A stretch of 64,000 nt of DNA. Source: Allobosea sp. Tri-44 (GTDB lineage Bacteria; Pseudomonadota; Alphaproteobacteria; Rhizobiales; Beijerinckiaceae). The position numbers were made by a program, and so were the translations under genes. Where the stretch lies: assembly GCF_004123845.1 (NCBI RefSeq), contig NZ_NBDP01000053.1, positions 62,001-126,000 of the forward strand. The letters run 5' to 3'. The notes under the pieces were generated by a model. The model saw nothing but the letters and a program-made list of their open reading frames with translations. It was not told where the DNA came from and did not search any database. The first letter of the stretch is position 1. The number at the start of each line of letters is the position of its first letter. Positions 23,688 through 31,040 of this stretch are shown piece by piece.

Positions 23688-23794
23688 GTCATGCTCGGGC
23701 TTGACCCGAGCATCTCAGGCCGGAGGAGGCTCCTATCAGCGCCTTCTCGTCCTGAGATTCCCGGGCCTGCGCTTCGCTTCGCCCGAGAATGACG
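23688..23794. repeat. Dispersed intergenic repeat, copy 2
   Basis: Second copy of the element at 19043-19144. Hairpin ATGCTCGGG-cttga-CCCGAGCAT (23691-23713), then a variable middle, ending GCCCGAGAATGACG. It lies between pncB and pyk and is non-coding. Confidence 0.75.
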
Positions 23795-23812
23795 TCTCCG
23801 GCACGCGCATGC

Positions 23813-25252
23813 TCACGCCTGCTCGACATGCTCCTTCGCGACGAAGGCGATGCGGACCATGTTGGTCGCGCCCGGCGTGCCGAAGGGGACGCCGGCGACC
23901 ACGATGAGCCGGTCGCCCTCGGCGGCAAAACCCTCGCGCACAGCGAACTTGCAGGCGCGGAAGGCCATGTCGTCGACGTCGCTGGCGTCCTTGGTCACCA
24001 CCGAATGTACGCCCCAGACCAGAGTGAGGCGGCGCGCCGTGGCGGCGTTCGGCGTCAGCGCGACCACGGTCGAGTTCGGCCGCTCGCGGGCGATGCGGAA
24101 GGCGGTCGAGCCCGAGGAGGTCCAGGCGGCGATCGCCTTGAGATGGAGCGCGTCGGCGATCTCGTGCGCGGCCTTGGCAATGGCGTCGGCGCCGGTCGCC
24201 TCCGGCTCGGCCTTCTGCGATTCGAGGATCGACCGGTAGATGGATTCGCTCTCCACCTCCTCGGCGATGCGGTTCATCATCGTCACCGCCTCGATCGGGT
24301 ACTGGCCGGCGGCGCTCTCGGCCGAGAGCATCACGGCATCGGCGCCCTCGAAGACGGCGGTCGCGACGTCGGAGACCTCGGCGCGGGTCGGGACCGGCGC
24401 GGTGATCATGCTCTCCAGCATCTGCGTCGCGACGACGACGGGCTTGCCCATCTTCCGCGCCATGCGGGTGATGCGTTTTTGCGTGCCTGGCACCTTCTCG
24501 ATCGGCATCTCGACGCCGAGATCGCCGCGCGCCACCATGATCGCGTCGGAGGCCTCGATGATCTCCTCCAGCCGGGCAACGGCTTGCGGCTTCTCGATCT
24601 TGGCGAGCGCGAGCGCCCGGCCCCGCACGATCTTCCGGAGGTCCGCCATATCCTCCGGCCGCTGCACGAAGGAGGCAGCGATCCAGTCGACGCCGGCCTC
24701 GGCCGCGGCTTCCGCGTCGGAACTGTCCTTCTCGGTCATGGCCGAGACAGGGATCGTGGTGTCGGGCAGGCTGACGCCCTTGCGCGAGGAGAGCCGGCCG
24801 CCGACGATGACCTTGGTCACCGCCTGCTTCGGCGAGGCCTTCTCGACGACGAGCCGAATCTTGCCGTCGTCGAGGATGAGATGATGGCCGGGCTCCAGCG
24901 CCGTGAGGATCTCGGGATGCGGCAGGTGCACGCGCTTGATAGTCCCCGGCGCCGGATCGGAATCGAGGACGAAGCGGGCGTCCTTCTCCAGCATCACGCC
25001 GCCATCGCCGCCGAACTGGCCGACGCGCAGCTTCGGCCCCTGCAGATCGGCGAGGATGCCGACCGGCCGGCGGAACTCCTTCTCCAGTCCACGCAGCATC
25101 GCGACTCTGGCGGGCAGGTCCTCGCGTTGGGTGTGGCTCATATTGATGCGGAAGACGTCGACGCCGGCCTTGAACAGGGCGGCGCACATTTCCGGGGTGG
25201 ACGAGGCCGGCCCCAGCGTCGCGATGATCTTGATCCGCCGTTCCCGCTTCAT
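23813..25252 (-). CDS. pyk: Pyruvate kinase
   Basis: Last step of glycolysis, PEP plus ADP to pyruvate plus ATP; 479 aa. Visible are the N-terminal RRIKIIATLGPASSTPEM and NMSHTQRED, the catalytic stretch VDWIAASFVQRPED, IMVARGDLGVEMPIEKVPG, and AVMLSAESAAGQYPIEAV with the metal-site region. The C-terminal allosteric domain ends with FGTPGATNMVRIAFV. In tartrate/glycerate-using Rhizobiales, pyk lies next to glycerate kinase (ttuE-ttuD); the same arrangement is seen here with a DUF1036 gene between. Confidence 0.95.
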   Translation of the reverse strand: MKRERRIKIIATLGPASSTPEMCAALFKAGVDVFRINMSHTQREDLPARVAMLRGLEKEFRRPVGILADLQGPKLRVGQFGGDGGVMLEKDARFVLDSDPAPGTIKRVHLPHPEILTALEPGHHLILDDGKIRLVVEKASPKQAVTKVIVGGRLSSRKGVSLPDTTIPVSAMTEKDSSDAEAAAEAGVDWIAASFVQRPEDMADLRKIVRGRALALAKIEKPQAVARLEEIIEASDAIMVARGDLGVEMPIEKVPGTQKRITRMARKMGKPVVVATQMLESMITAPVPTRAEVSDVATAVFEGADAVMLSAESAAGQYPIEAVTMMNRIAEEVESESIYRSILESQKAEPEATGADAIAKAAHEIADALHLKAIAAWTSSGSTAFRIARERPNSTVVALTPNAATARRLTLVWGVHSVVTKDASDVDDMAFRACKFAVREGFAAEGDRLIVVAGVPFGTPGATNMVRIAFVAKEHVEQA

Positions 25253-25306
25253 CGCGCTATTTCCCTTGTAAGATCATTTCGTGCCCGCCCAACGCAGGCC
25301 TCGCCG

Positions 25307-25323
25307 ATTCAAACGATTAGAGC
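25307..25323. promoter_or_regulatory. Weak LacI-like site upstream of pyk
   Basis: ATTCAAACGATTAGAGC, whose complement carries AATCGTTTGAAT. It is similar to sites A-C, but the left flank deviates. It lies 55-71 nt upstream of the pyk start. Possibly chance similarity. Confidence 0.25.
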
Positions 25324-25343
25324 AAGCTGGTTCCGCACTGCCG

Positions 25344-25781
25344 TCATGGACGCGGCGCGGCCCCCGCCGTGTCGGTGAGCTGGATCGTCCAGCCCTTCTG
25401 CTCGCCGGTGTCGACCTCGAAGAAGCCGGAGCGCTCGTAGCCGCGCGCCAGGCAGTCTTCGATGCCGCGAATGGTGAATTCCTTGTTGCGCGTGCACATG
25501 ACGGATTTTCCGGTCCACTCGCCGCCTTTGTCGTAGTCGACGGCGTGAACGTAGTAGAAGCGCGCCGCGAGCGTGCCGCGCAGCAGGGTCTCGCAGGCGC
25601 GTGGCGCCAGATTCCACCAGCCTTCTGTGACCCAGCCCTGCGCATCGCGATAGCCGAGGGCGACGCCGATACGGCTGCCGGTGGTGTTGCACATGCGCAG
25701 GTCAGCCAGCGCGGGACTGGCGCCGGCTATGAGTAGCCCCGCTGCAAGCAGAATCAGATGGAGGCGTCCACTTCGGCTCAT
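25344..25781 (-). CDS. DUF1036 exported protein
   Basis: A 145-aa exported protein. It starts at ATG 25781, which overlaps the glycerate-kinase stop (ATGA). A signal peptide SRSGRLHLILLAAGLLIAGA ends near SPALA. The DUF1036 domain follows: LRMCNTTGSRIGVALGYRD, WTEGWW-like VTEGWWNLAP, CETLLRG, FYYVHAVDYDKGGEW and MCTRNKEFTIRG. The family is common in Hyphomicrobiales and of unknown function. Four cysteines suggest disulphide bonds in the periplasm. Confidence 0.85.
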   Translation of the reverse strand: MSRSGRLHLILLAAGLLIAGASPALADLRMCNTTGSRIGVALGYRDAQGWVTEGWWNLAPRACETLLRGTLAARFYYVHAVDYDKGGEWTGKSVMCTRNKEFTIRGIEDCLARGYERSGFFEVDTGEQKGWTIQLTDTAGAAPRP

Positions 25782-27085
25782 GGATCGATCAGAATCACGC
25801 GGCAATCGTTGACATTGGTCAGGGTCGGGCCGGTCCGCAACAGATCGCCAAGGGCTAAGAAGAAGCCGGTCGAGTCGTTCTCGGCCAGTGATTGGGCGGG
25901 ATCGAGGCCAAGGCTGATAGCACGCACCAGTGTGGTCTCGTCGATGACCGCACCAGCCGGGTCGGTTGCCTCGCCACCGCCGCCATCAGTGCCGTCGGTG
26001 TCGCCGGAGAGTGCGACAATGCCGGGCTCGCCCGCGAGCGCGATCGCCAGCGCCAGCGCGAATTCCTGGTTCGGCCCGCCGCGGCCGTTGCCCTTGATGG
26101 TCACGGTGAGCTCGCCACCGGAGATCAGCGCGGCGCGGCGGCCGGCGGCCTTGAGCGCGAGCGCCTGCTTCGCCTGGGCGGCCGCGACCTCTCGCGCCTC
26201 GCCTTCGAGATCGGGACCGAGATCGATCGGCTCGTAGCCGGCCTCGGCGGCTGCCTTCACCGCCGCGGCGATGGCGTCGGCCGGGCGGGCGACGATGCGG
26301 TATTCGCTGTTGGCAAAAGCGGGATTGCCGGGCTTTGGCGTTTCGCTTGCGTCGTCCGCGAGCAGCGCCTGCGCGGCCGGCGGCAGCGCGAGCCCGTAAC
26401 GGGCGACGATGGCGCGGGCATCGGCCATGGTGCTGGGATCGGGCACGGTCGGCCCCGACGCGATCGCCGCCGGGTCGTCATGCGGCACGTCGGAGACGGC
26501 CAGCGTCAGCAGCCGCGCTGGCGCGGCGGCGAGCGCGAGCCGCCCGCCCTTGATGCGCGAGAGGCGCTTGCGGACGATGTTCATCTCGCCGATCGGCGCG
26601 CCGGAGCGCAGCAGCGCCTTGTTGACCGCCTGCTTCTCGGCGAGCGCGAGCGAGCCCGCCGGCGCGACCCAGTTGGCCGAGCCGCCGCCGGAGAGCAAAA
26701 CGAGCACAAGATCGTCGGCGGTGGCTGAGGCAGCGAGCTCAAGCGCCCGCGTCGCGCTGGCAATACTGCCTTCGTCGGGCACGGGGTGGCCGGCGGCGAG
26801 CATCGGGATGTGGCGGGTCTGCGCCTCATAGCCATGGCGCGCCACGGCATGGCCGAGGAAGCGCTCGGGCGGCAACTTCAGCATATCGAGATAATGCGCC
26901 TCGGCCAGCAGCGTCATGCTGCCGGCCGCCTTGCCGGCTGCGAGCAGGATGAGGCGGCCATTCGGTGGGGGCGGGGGCAGATGTGCGGCGAGCCAGCTCC
27001 GCGGATGGGCGCGTGCAACAGCCGCGTCGAAGATCCGCTGCGCGATCTGGCGCCGCTCCGCGATTGCGTCGTCCCGCTGCTCCAA
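25778..27085 (-). CDS. Glycerate 2-kinase, MOFRL/TtuD family
   Basis: Phosphorylates D-glycerate to 2-phosphoglycerate, feeding pyruvate kinase through enolase. The 435-aa protein has the GckA/TtuD layout. The N-terminal DUF4147 domain has LILLAAGKAAGSM, GHPVPDEGS and LVLVLLSGGGSANWVAP. The C-terminal MOFRL domain has LISGGELTVTIKGNGRGGPN then QEFALALA and LSGDTDGTDG. It starts at TTG 27085 with AGGA 6 nt upstream. The gene is translationally coupled to the DUF1036 gene and close to pyk, consistent with a glycerate/hydroxypyruvate breakdown route. Confidence 0.92.
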   Translation of the reverse strand: MEQRDDAIAERRQIAQRIFDAAVARAHPRSWLAAHLPPPPPNGRLILLAAGKAAGSMTLLAEAHYLDMLKLPPERFLGHAVARHGYEAQTRHIPMLAAGHPVPDEGSIASATRALELAASATADDLVLVLLSGGGSANWVAPAGSLALAEKQAVNKALLRSGAPIGEMNIVRKRLSRIKGGRLALAAAPARLLTLAVSDVPHDDPAAIASGPTVPDPSTMADARAIVARYGLALPPAAQALLADDASETPKPGNPAFANSEYRIVARPADAIAAAVKAAAEAGYEPIDLGPDLEGEAREVAAAQAKQALALKAAGRRAALISGGELTVTIKGNGRGGPNQEFALALAIALAGEPGIVALSGDTDGTDGGGGEATDPAGAVIDETTLVRAISLGLDPAQSLAENDSTGFFLALGDLLRTGPTLTNVNDCRVILIDP

Positions 27086-27193
27086 GCCGCTTCCTCGTGC
27101 GAATCTGCTGTTGGCAATCGACTTTCGTCTCAGCCCCTTCTATGTCGCGCAAGGCTGGGCGTCACCCGCGATTTGATGATGTAGTTCGAGGTC

Positions 27194-27982
27194 ATGATGC
27201 GTGCGGACGAGAGCTTGCAGAGCAGTGCTCCGGTTCGGCAACCCGGTGATGTCGAAATCATCTCCGGCAACCCGGCGACAGGCATCCTGCTGCTCTGTGA
27301 TCACGCGACGAACGCGATCCCTCCCCAGCTGAACTCGCTCGGCCTGCCGCCGCAGCAGCTCGAGCGCCACATCGCCTATGATATCGGCGCCGCCGAGATG
27401 ACGCGGGCGATGGCGCAGGCGCTCGGTGCGCCGGCCGTGCTCAGCAATTTCTCGCGCCTGCTGATCGATCCCAATCGCGGCCGCGACGATCCGACCCTGG
27501 TGATGCGGATTTCGGACGGCGCGATCGTGCCGGGCAATGCCCGCATCGACGAAGCTGGCATCGCCGAGCGGACTACGCGCTACTACGCGCCCTATGACGC
27601 GGCGATCGATACTGCGATCGAGACGGCGATCGCAGCCGGCCATCCACCCGCGATCGTCTCGCTGCACTCCTTCACCCCATTCTGGAAAGGTGTGGCGCGG
27701 CCCTGGCACGCCGGCGTGCTCTGGGATCACGAGGGCCGGCTGGCAAAGGCCCTGATCGCCGCGCTGCAGGTGGAGGGTGACCTGATCGTCGGCGACAACG
27801 AGCCCTATAATGGCGGCCTGCCCGGCGACACGATCGACCGCCATGCGACGCGCCGCGGCCTGCTCGACGCGCTGATCGAGATCAGGCAGGACCTGATCGG
27901 GGAGCCGCATGCAGCGCGTGCCTGGGGTCTCCGGCTGGCGCGTCTGCTGCCGGGAGCGCTCGCTGCGGCACGAGAGATGTGA
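27194..27982 (+). CDS. N-formylglutamate amidohydrolase family protein
   Basis: A 262-aa zinc hydrolase of the N-formylglutamate amidohydrolase (HutG-like) family, which release formate from N-formylglutamate in histidine breakdown. Conserved parts are LLLCDHATNAIP, SNFSRLLIDPNRG, VSLHSFTPFWKGVARPWHAG and GDNEPYNGGLPGDTIDRHA. No other hut gene is nearby, so the true substrate may be another N-acyl amino acid. Two adjacent in-frame ATGs (27194, 27197) follow CGAGGT; either may start. It is divergent from the glycerate kinase. Confidence 0.87.
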   Translation: MMRADESLQSSAPVRQPGDVEIISGNPATGILLLCDHATNAIPPQLNSLGLPPQQLERHIAYDIGAAEMTRAMAQALGAPAVLSNFSRLLIDPNRGRDDPTLVMRISDGAIVPGNARIDEAGIAERTTRYYAPYDAAIDTAIETAIAAGHPPAIVSLHSFTPFWKGVARPWHAGVLWDHEGRLAKALIAALQVEGDLIVGDNEPYNGGLPGDTIDRHATRRGLLDALIEIRQDLIGEPHAARAWGLRLARLLPGALAAAREM

Positions 27983-28061
27983 ACTCAGGCTCGTTCTTGC
28001 TTGACCTCGCCGCTCATCCTTGCGAACCCCTGCGGCCGAATTCCGAAGAAGGGTTTTGAGA

Positions 28062-28304
28062 ATGGACGATCCGGTTGCAGGCGACCAGCTCAAGAGCATC
28101 GTGCAGCGCATCGAGCGGCTTGAGGAAGAGAAGAAGACGATCTCCGACGACATCAAGGAGGTCTATTCCGAGGCCAAGGCCAATGGCTACGACGTCAAGG
28201 TGCTGCGCAAGGTCGTCGCGCTGCGCAAGCGCGACCTCGACGAGCGCAAGGAAGAGGAGGCGATCCTCGACCTCTATCTCCAGGCGGTTGGCGAGAGCGC
28301 CTGA
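28062..28304 (+). CDS. gapR: GapR-like nucleoid-associated protein (DUF2312)
   Basis: An 80-aa coiled-coil DNA-binding protein. The core LKSIVQRIERLEEEKKTISD then DIKEVYSEAKANGYDVK and LRKVVALRKRD is the complete DUF2312/GapR family signature. In Caulobacter, GapR forms clamps on overtwisted AT-rich DNA and helps topoisomerases during replication and transcription. The ATG 28062 is preceded by GAAGAAGGG. A strong terminator follows, so it is a single-gene unit. Confidence 0.92.
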   Translation: MDDPVAGDQLKSIVQRIERLEEEKKTISDDIKEVYSEAKANGYDVKVLRKVVALRKRDLDERKEEEAILDLYLQAVGESA

Positions 28305-28323
28305 GCTTCAGCCATCGAACGCC

Positions 28324-28357
28324 AAAACGCCGCCCGGGACATTCCGGGCGGCGTTTT
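28324..28357 (+). terminator. Intrinsic terminator after gapR
   Basis: AAAACGCCGCCCGG paired with CCGGGCGGCGTTTT, followed by GCTTTT. A strong stem ends in a T-run. Confidence 0.9.
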
Positions 28358-28430
28358 GCTTTTCAGGGATGTGGTTCAGGCGACGAGCTTGAGCTTGGCC
28401 TGGGCGGTGCCGCCTGATCCCGAGCTTCGG

Positions 28431-29018
28431 TCAACGGTGGGTGCGGAACCGCAGCTCATCATCGATGAAGGTCTTCTCCTGGAACGCCGCCTCATTGGAG
28501 CCGAAAGGCATCTGCGCAGTGAGCTTCCAGGACGCAGGAATGTTCCAGGTCTTGGCGACTTCCGCGTCGACGAGCGGATGGTAGTGCTGAAGGCTCGCGC
28601 CGATACCGACATCGGCAAGCGTGGTCCACACCGCCAACTGCGCCATGCCGGTCGAATGCTCGGACCAGATCGGGAAGTTGTGCGCGTAGAGCGGGAAGTT
28701 GGCCTGGAGAGCCTTGACCGGCTCCTGGTCTTCGAAGAACAGCACGGTCCCGGCGCCGTTTGCGAAGCCGTCGATCTTCTTGGCTGTCCCTTCGAAATCG
28801 GCAGCCGGCACGATCGCGCGAAGCGCCTCCTTGGCAATGTTCCAGAACTTGTCGCTCTCTTTGCCGAACAGAATGACGGCGCGCGAGCTTTGCGAGTTGA
28901 AGCTGGAGGGCGACAGGCGGATCGCCTCCCGGATCAGGCCATCCACCTGCGTTTCGGTAATCGGCAGATTCTTTCCAAGCGCGTATTGCGTACGGCGCCT
29001 TTTGAGCTTTTCGAGCAT
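28431..29018 (-). CDS. Nitroreductase-family protein (Frm2/Hbn1-like)
   Basis: FMN-dependent oxidoreductase, 195 aa. The N-terminal motif RRRTQYALGKNLPITETQVD and SPSSFNSQSSRAVILFG (flavin-phosphate binding) are followed by GAGTVLFFEDQEPVKAL, AQLAVWTTLADVGIGASLQH and a C-terminal FGSNEAAF. This fits the short nitroreductases related to yeast Frm2/Hbn1 and bacterial stress-induced members. Electron acceptor unknown. It is divergent from a LysR gene, which probably regulates it. Confidence 0.86.
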   Translation of the reverse strand: MLEKLKRRRTQYALGKNLPITETQVDGLIREAIRLSPSSFNSQSSRAVILFGKESDKFWNIAKEALRAIVPAADFEGTAKKIDGFANGAGTVLFFEDQEPVKALQANFPLYAHNFPIWSEHSTGMAQLAVWTTLADVGIGASLQHYHPLVDAEVAKTWNIPASWKLTAQMPFGSNEAAFQEKTFIDDELRFRTHR

Positions 29019-29158
29019 GGCTTCCTCATCTGTGAACGCGTGTCACGCCGGCAGGCCGATGAAACGGGTGGTTTTTCTCGGAGCGCCTCGTAAGGCGCCG
29101 TCCCTGCGGAACCGGGATTTGATGAGGGAGAGGTAGCGGTTCACTTGCCGCACCGGAA

Positions 29159-29173
29159 TGCCCATATTGGGCA
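29159..29173. promoter_or_regulatory. Palindrome TGCCC-ATATT-GGGCA, candidate LysR site
   Basis: A perfect 5-bp-armed dyad with an AT-rich centre, 30 nt before the LysR start in the divergent nitroreductase/LysR region. It is typical in form of LysR-type binding sites. Its presence also argues that the LysR gene starts at 29203, not at 29158. Confidence 0.5.
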
Positions 29174-29202
29174 CCAGTCTGTTGCTCATCCAGGAACGCT
29201 TC

Positions 29203-30183
29203 ATGTCCGAGATCGACGATATCAGAAGCTTCATCGCCGTCGCCGATGCCGGTGGCTTCGGCCGGGCCGCGCATAGCCTCGGCCTGGCGAAATCGATCGT
29301 CAGCCGCCGCATCGCTCGGCTGGAGGCCGATCTCGGCACAAGGCTGCTCAGCCGCACGACGCGCGGCGTCGCCGCCACCGAGGCAGGTCTGGAATTCAAG
29401 GCGCGCGGCGAACGCATCCTCTCGGAGCTCGCCGAGGCGCGCGAGGCGATGACGCAGCAATCCGAGGGCGTTGCCGGGCGGCTGCGCCTGTCGATGCCGC
29501 TCTCGTTTGGCTACCGCCATCTCGCGCCGGTGCTGGCGGAACTCGCACAGCGGCACCCGCGACTGGAGCTCGACGTCGAGGCCAGCGACCGCCAGGTCGA
29601 CCTGATCGGCGAGCGGTTTGACGCCGCGATCCGCATCGGCTCGCTCAAGGATTCCAGCCTGGTCGCACGCCGCATCGCGCCGGTGAAAGGAGCGGTGCTC
29701 GGCAGCCCGGATTACTTCGCCCGCCATGGCCGGCCGGAGACACCGCTCGACCTCGCCCGCCATGAATGCCTGGTCTATTCGGGCAACAGCGTCGTCGACT
29801 GGGGGTTTCGCATGAACCGGCGCTGGGTTTCCGTGCGCCCCTCCAGCCGCTTGCGTTCCGACAATGGCGACACGTTGCTGAGCTGGGCCGAGGCCGGGCT
29901 CGGCATCACCGTCCTGCCGACCTTCATCGCCAGCGATGCGATCCGCGCCGGAACGGTCGAGCACATTCTCTGGCGCTATCCGATGCGCGAGAGCGCGCTA
30001 CACGTCGTGCGCCCGCCGGGACCTTACGTGCCCGGCAAGGTGCGTGTCCTGATCGATCTGATGCTGGAGCGCTTCGGTGACACGCCCTCCTGGGATCCCT
30101 GCCAGGCGGCCGTTCAGGCGAAGATCGCGGCCGGTGAATTGGCACCCGAGGACTATCCTGCCGACGAGCATCAAATGGCGTGA
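29203..30183 (+). CDS. LysR-family transcriptional regulator
   Basis: A 326-aa regulator. The N-terminal winged helix spans residues 1-60 (SEIDDIRSFIAVADAGGFGR, AAHSLGLAKSIVSRRIARLE, RLLSRTTRG). The periplasmic-binding-like effector domain includes LRLSMPLSFGYRHLAPVL and LDVEASDRQVDLIGERFDAA. It belongs to the DsdC/YafC-like subgroup that pairs with oxidoreductases. The start has AGGA 8 nt upstream. It is divergent from the nitroreductase and 78 nt upstream of a GST gene on its own strand, so it may control either. Confidence 0.9.
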   Translation: MSEIDDIRSFIAVADAGGFGRAAHSLGLAKSIVSRRIARLEADLGTRLLSRTTRGVAATEAGLEFKARGERILSELAEAREAMTQQSEGVAGRLRLSMPLSFGYRHLAPVLAELAQRHPRLELDVEASDRQVDLIGERFDAAIRIGSLKDSSLVARRIAPVKGAVLGSPDYFARHGRPETPLDLARHECLVYSGNSVVDWGFRMNRRWVSVRPSSRLRSDNGDTLLSWAEAGLGITVLPTFIASDAIRAGTVEHILWRYPMRESALHVVRPPGPYVPGKVRVLIDLMLERFGDTPSWDPCQAAVQAKIAAGELAPEDYPADEHQMA

Positions 30184-30261
30184 AGTCTTGCTTCACGCGA
30201 ATTCGTGAGGCAAGCGGCGCGCAAGCCGTCAGTGTTGCTCCCACGACAACGGGAGATCATC

Positions 30262-30870
30262 ATGCTGCTGGTTGGAATGCTCGACAGCCCCTATGTGCGG
30301 CGCGCCGCCATCACCGGAACCTTGCTTGGCGTTGAATTCGAGCACCGTTCCGTCTCGGTGTTCCGGCACATGCCGGAATTCCGCAAGATCAATCCGCTGA
30401 TCAAGGCCCCGACGCTGGTCGCCGACGACGGCACGGTAATTACCGACTCAGCTCTGATCATCCAGCATTTCGAGGATGTCGCGGGCCGTTCGCTGCGGCC
30501 GCTCGAGCCGACAGCACGGGTCAGAGACCTCAGCCTGACCGGCATCGGCATCGTCGCCGCCGACAAGGCCGTCTCGGTCGAGTACGAACGCAAGCGGCCG
30601 GAAGAGAAGCGCTACGAGAACTGGCAAGAGCGCATCCTGGCGCAGCTCCACACCGCGCTCGACCTGCTCGACCAGGCTGCAGGGCGCGGCGAGATCCGCG
30701 CCGGGCCAGAACTCAAGCCGGGTGACATCGCCGCGGCGATCGCCTGGGGCTTCTGCCGCTTCGTCATCCCGGATTTCGCCCCGGAGGGGCGCTGGCCGGC
30801 GCTGGCGCGTCAGGCGGTGGCTTGCGAGGAGCTTGACGTGTTCAAGGCCTGGCCGATCGACAAGGAGTAG
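30262..30870 (+). CDS. Glutathione S-transferase family protein
   Basis: A 202-aa thioredoxin-fold/all-alpha GST. It starts at ATG 30262 behind GGGAGAT. The N-terminal domain has MLDSPYVRRAAITGTLLGVE, the cis-Pro segment LIKAPTLVADDG and the glutathione-contacting TDSALIIQHFED. The helical C-terminal domain contains YENWQERILAQLHTALDLLD. The catalytic residue is probably the Ser in MLDSPYVRR. Substrate unknown. Neighbouring LysR and nitroreductase genes suggest detoxification. Confidence 0.88.
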   Translation: MLLVGMLDSPYVRRAAITGTLLGVEFEHRSVSVFRHMPEFRKINPLIKAPTLVADDGTVITDSALIIQHFEDVAGRSLRPLEPTARVRDLSLTGIGIVAADKAVSVEYERKRPEEKRYENWQERILAQLHTALDLLDQAAGRGEIRAGPELKPGDIAAAIAWGFCRFVIPDFAPEGRWPALARQAVACEELDVFKAWPIDKE

Positions 30871-30890
30871 GCTGGGCGACGAACCACGCG

Positions 30891-31038
30891 GTCATTCCGG
30901 GGCGGCCCGTAGGGCCGAGCCCGGAACCCAGAACCGATGCGCGCGCTCGCAAAGGCTCACAGGCTGGCTCGCCTTCCGACCAGGGTCCATCGGTTCTGGG
31001 TTCCGGGCTCAAGCGCTGCGCGCTTGCCCCGGAATGAC
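30891..31038. repeat. 148-bp palindromic intergenic element with long perfect inner stem
   Basis: Outer ends GTCATTCCGG and CCGGAATGAC. Inner arms 30917-30939 and 30988-31010 form a perfect 23-bp inverted repeat beginning GAGCCCGGAACCC. It sits between the convergent GST and DUF882 genes and ends 2 nt before the DUF882 stop, so it could serve as a two-way terminator. Layout typical of dispersed repeats in this bacterial group. Confidence 0.75.
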
Positions 31039-31040
31039 GG

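Noticed and set aside
29158..29202. Longer N-terminus for the LysR protein
   Set aside because: The extra residues are not LysR-like and the region carries a likely operator; start 29203 has its own ribosome site.
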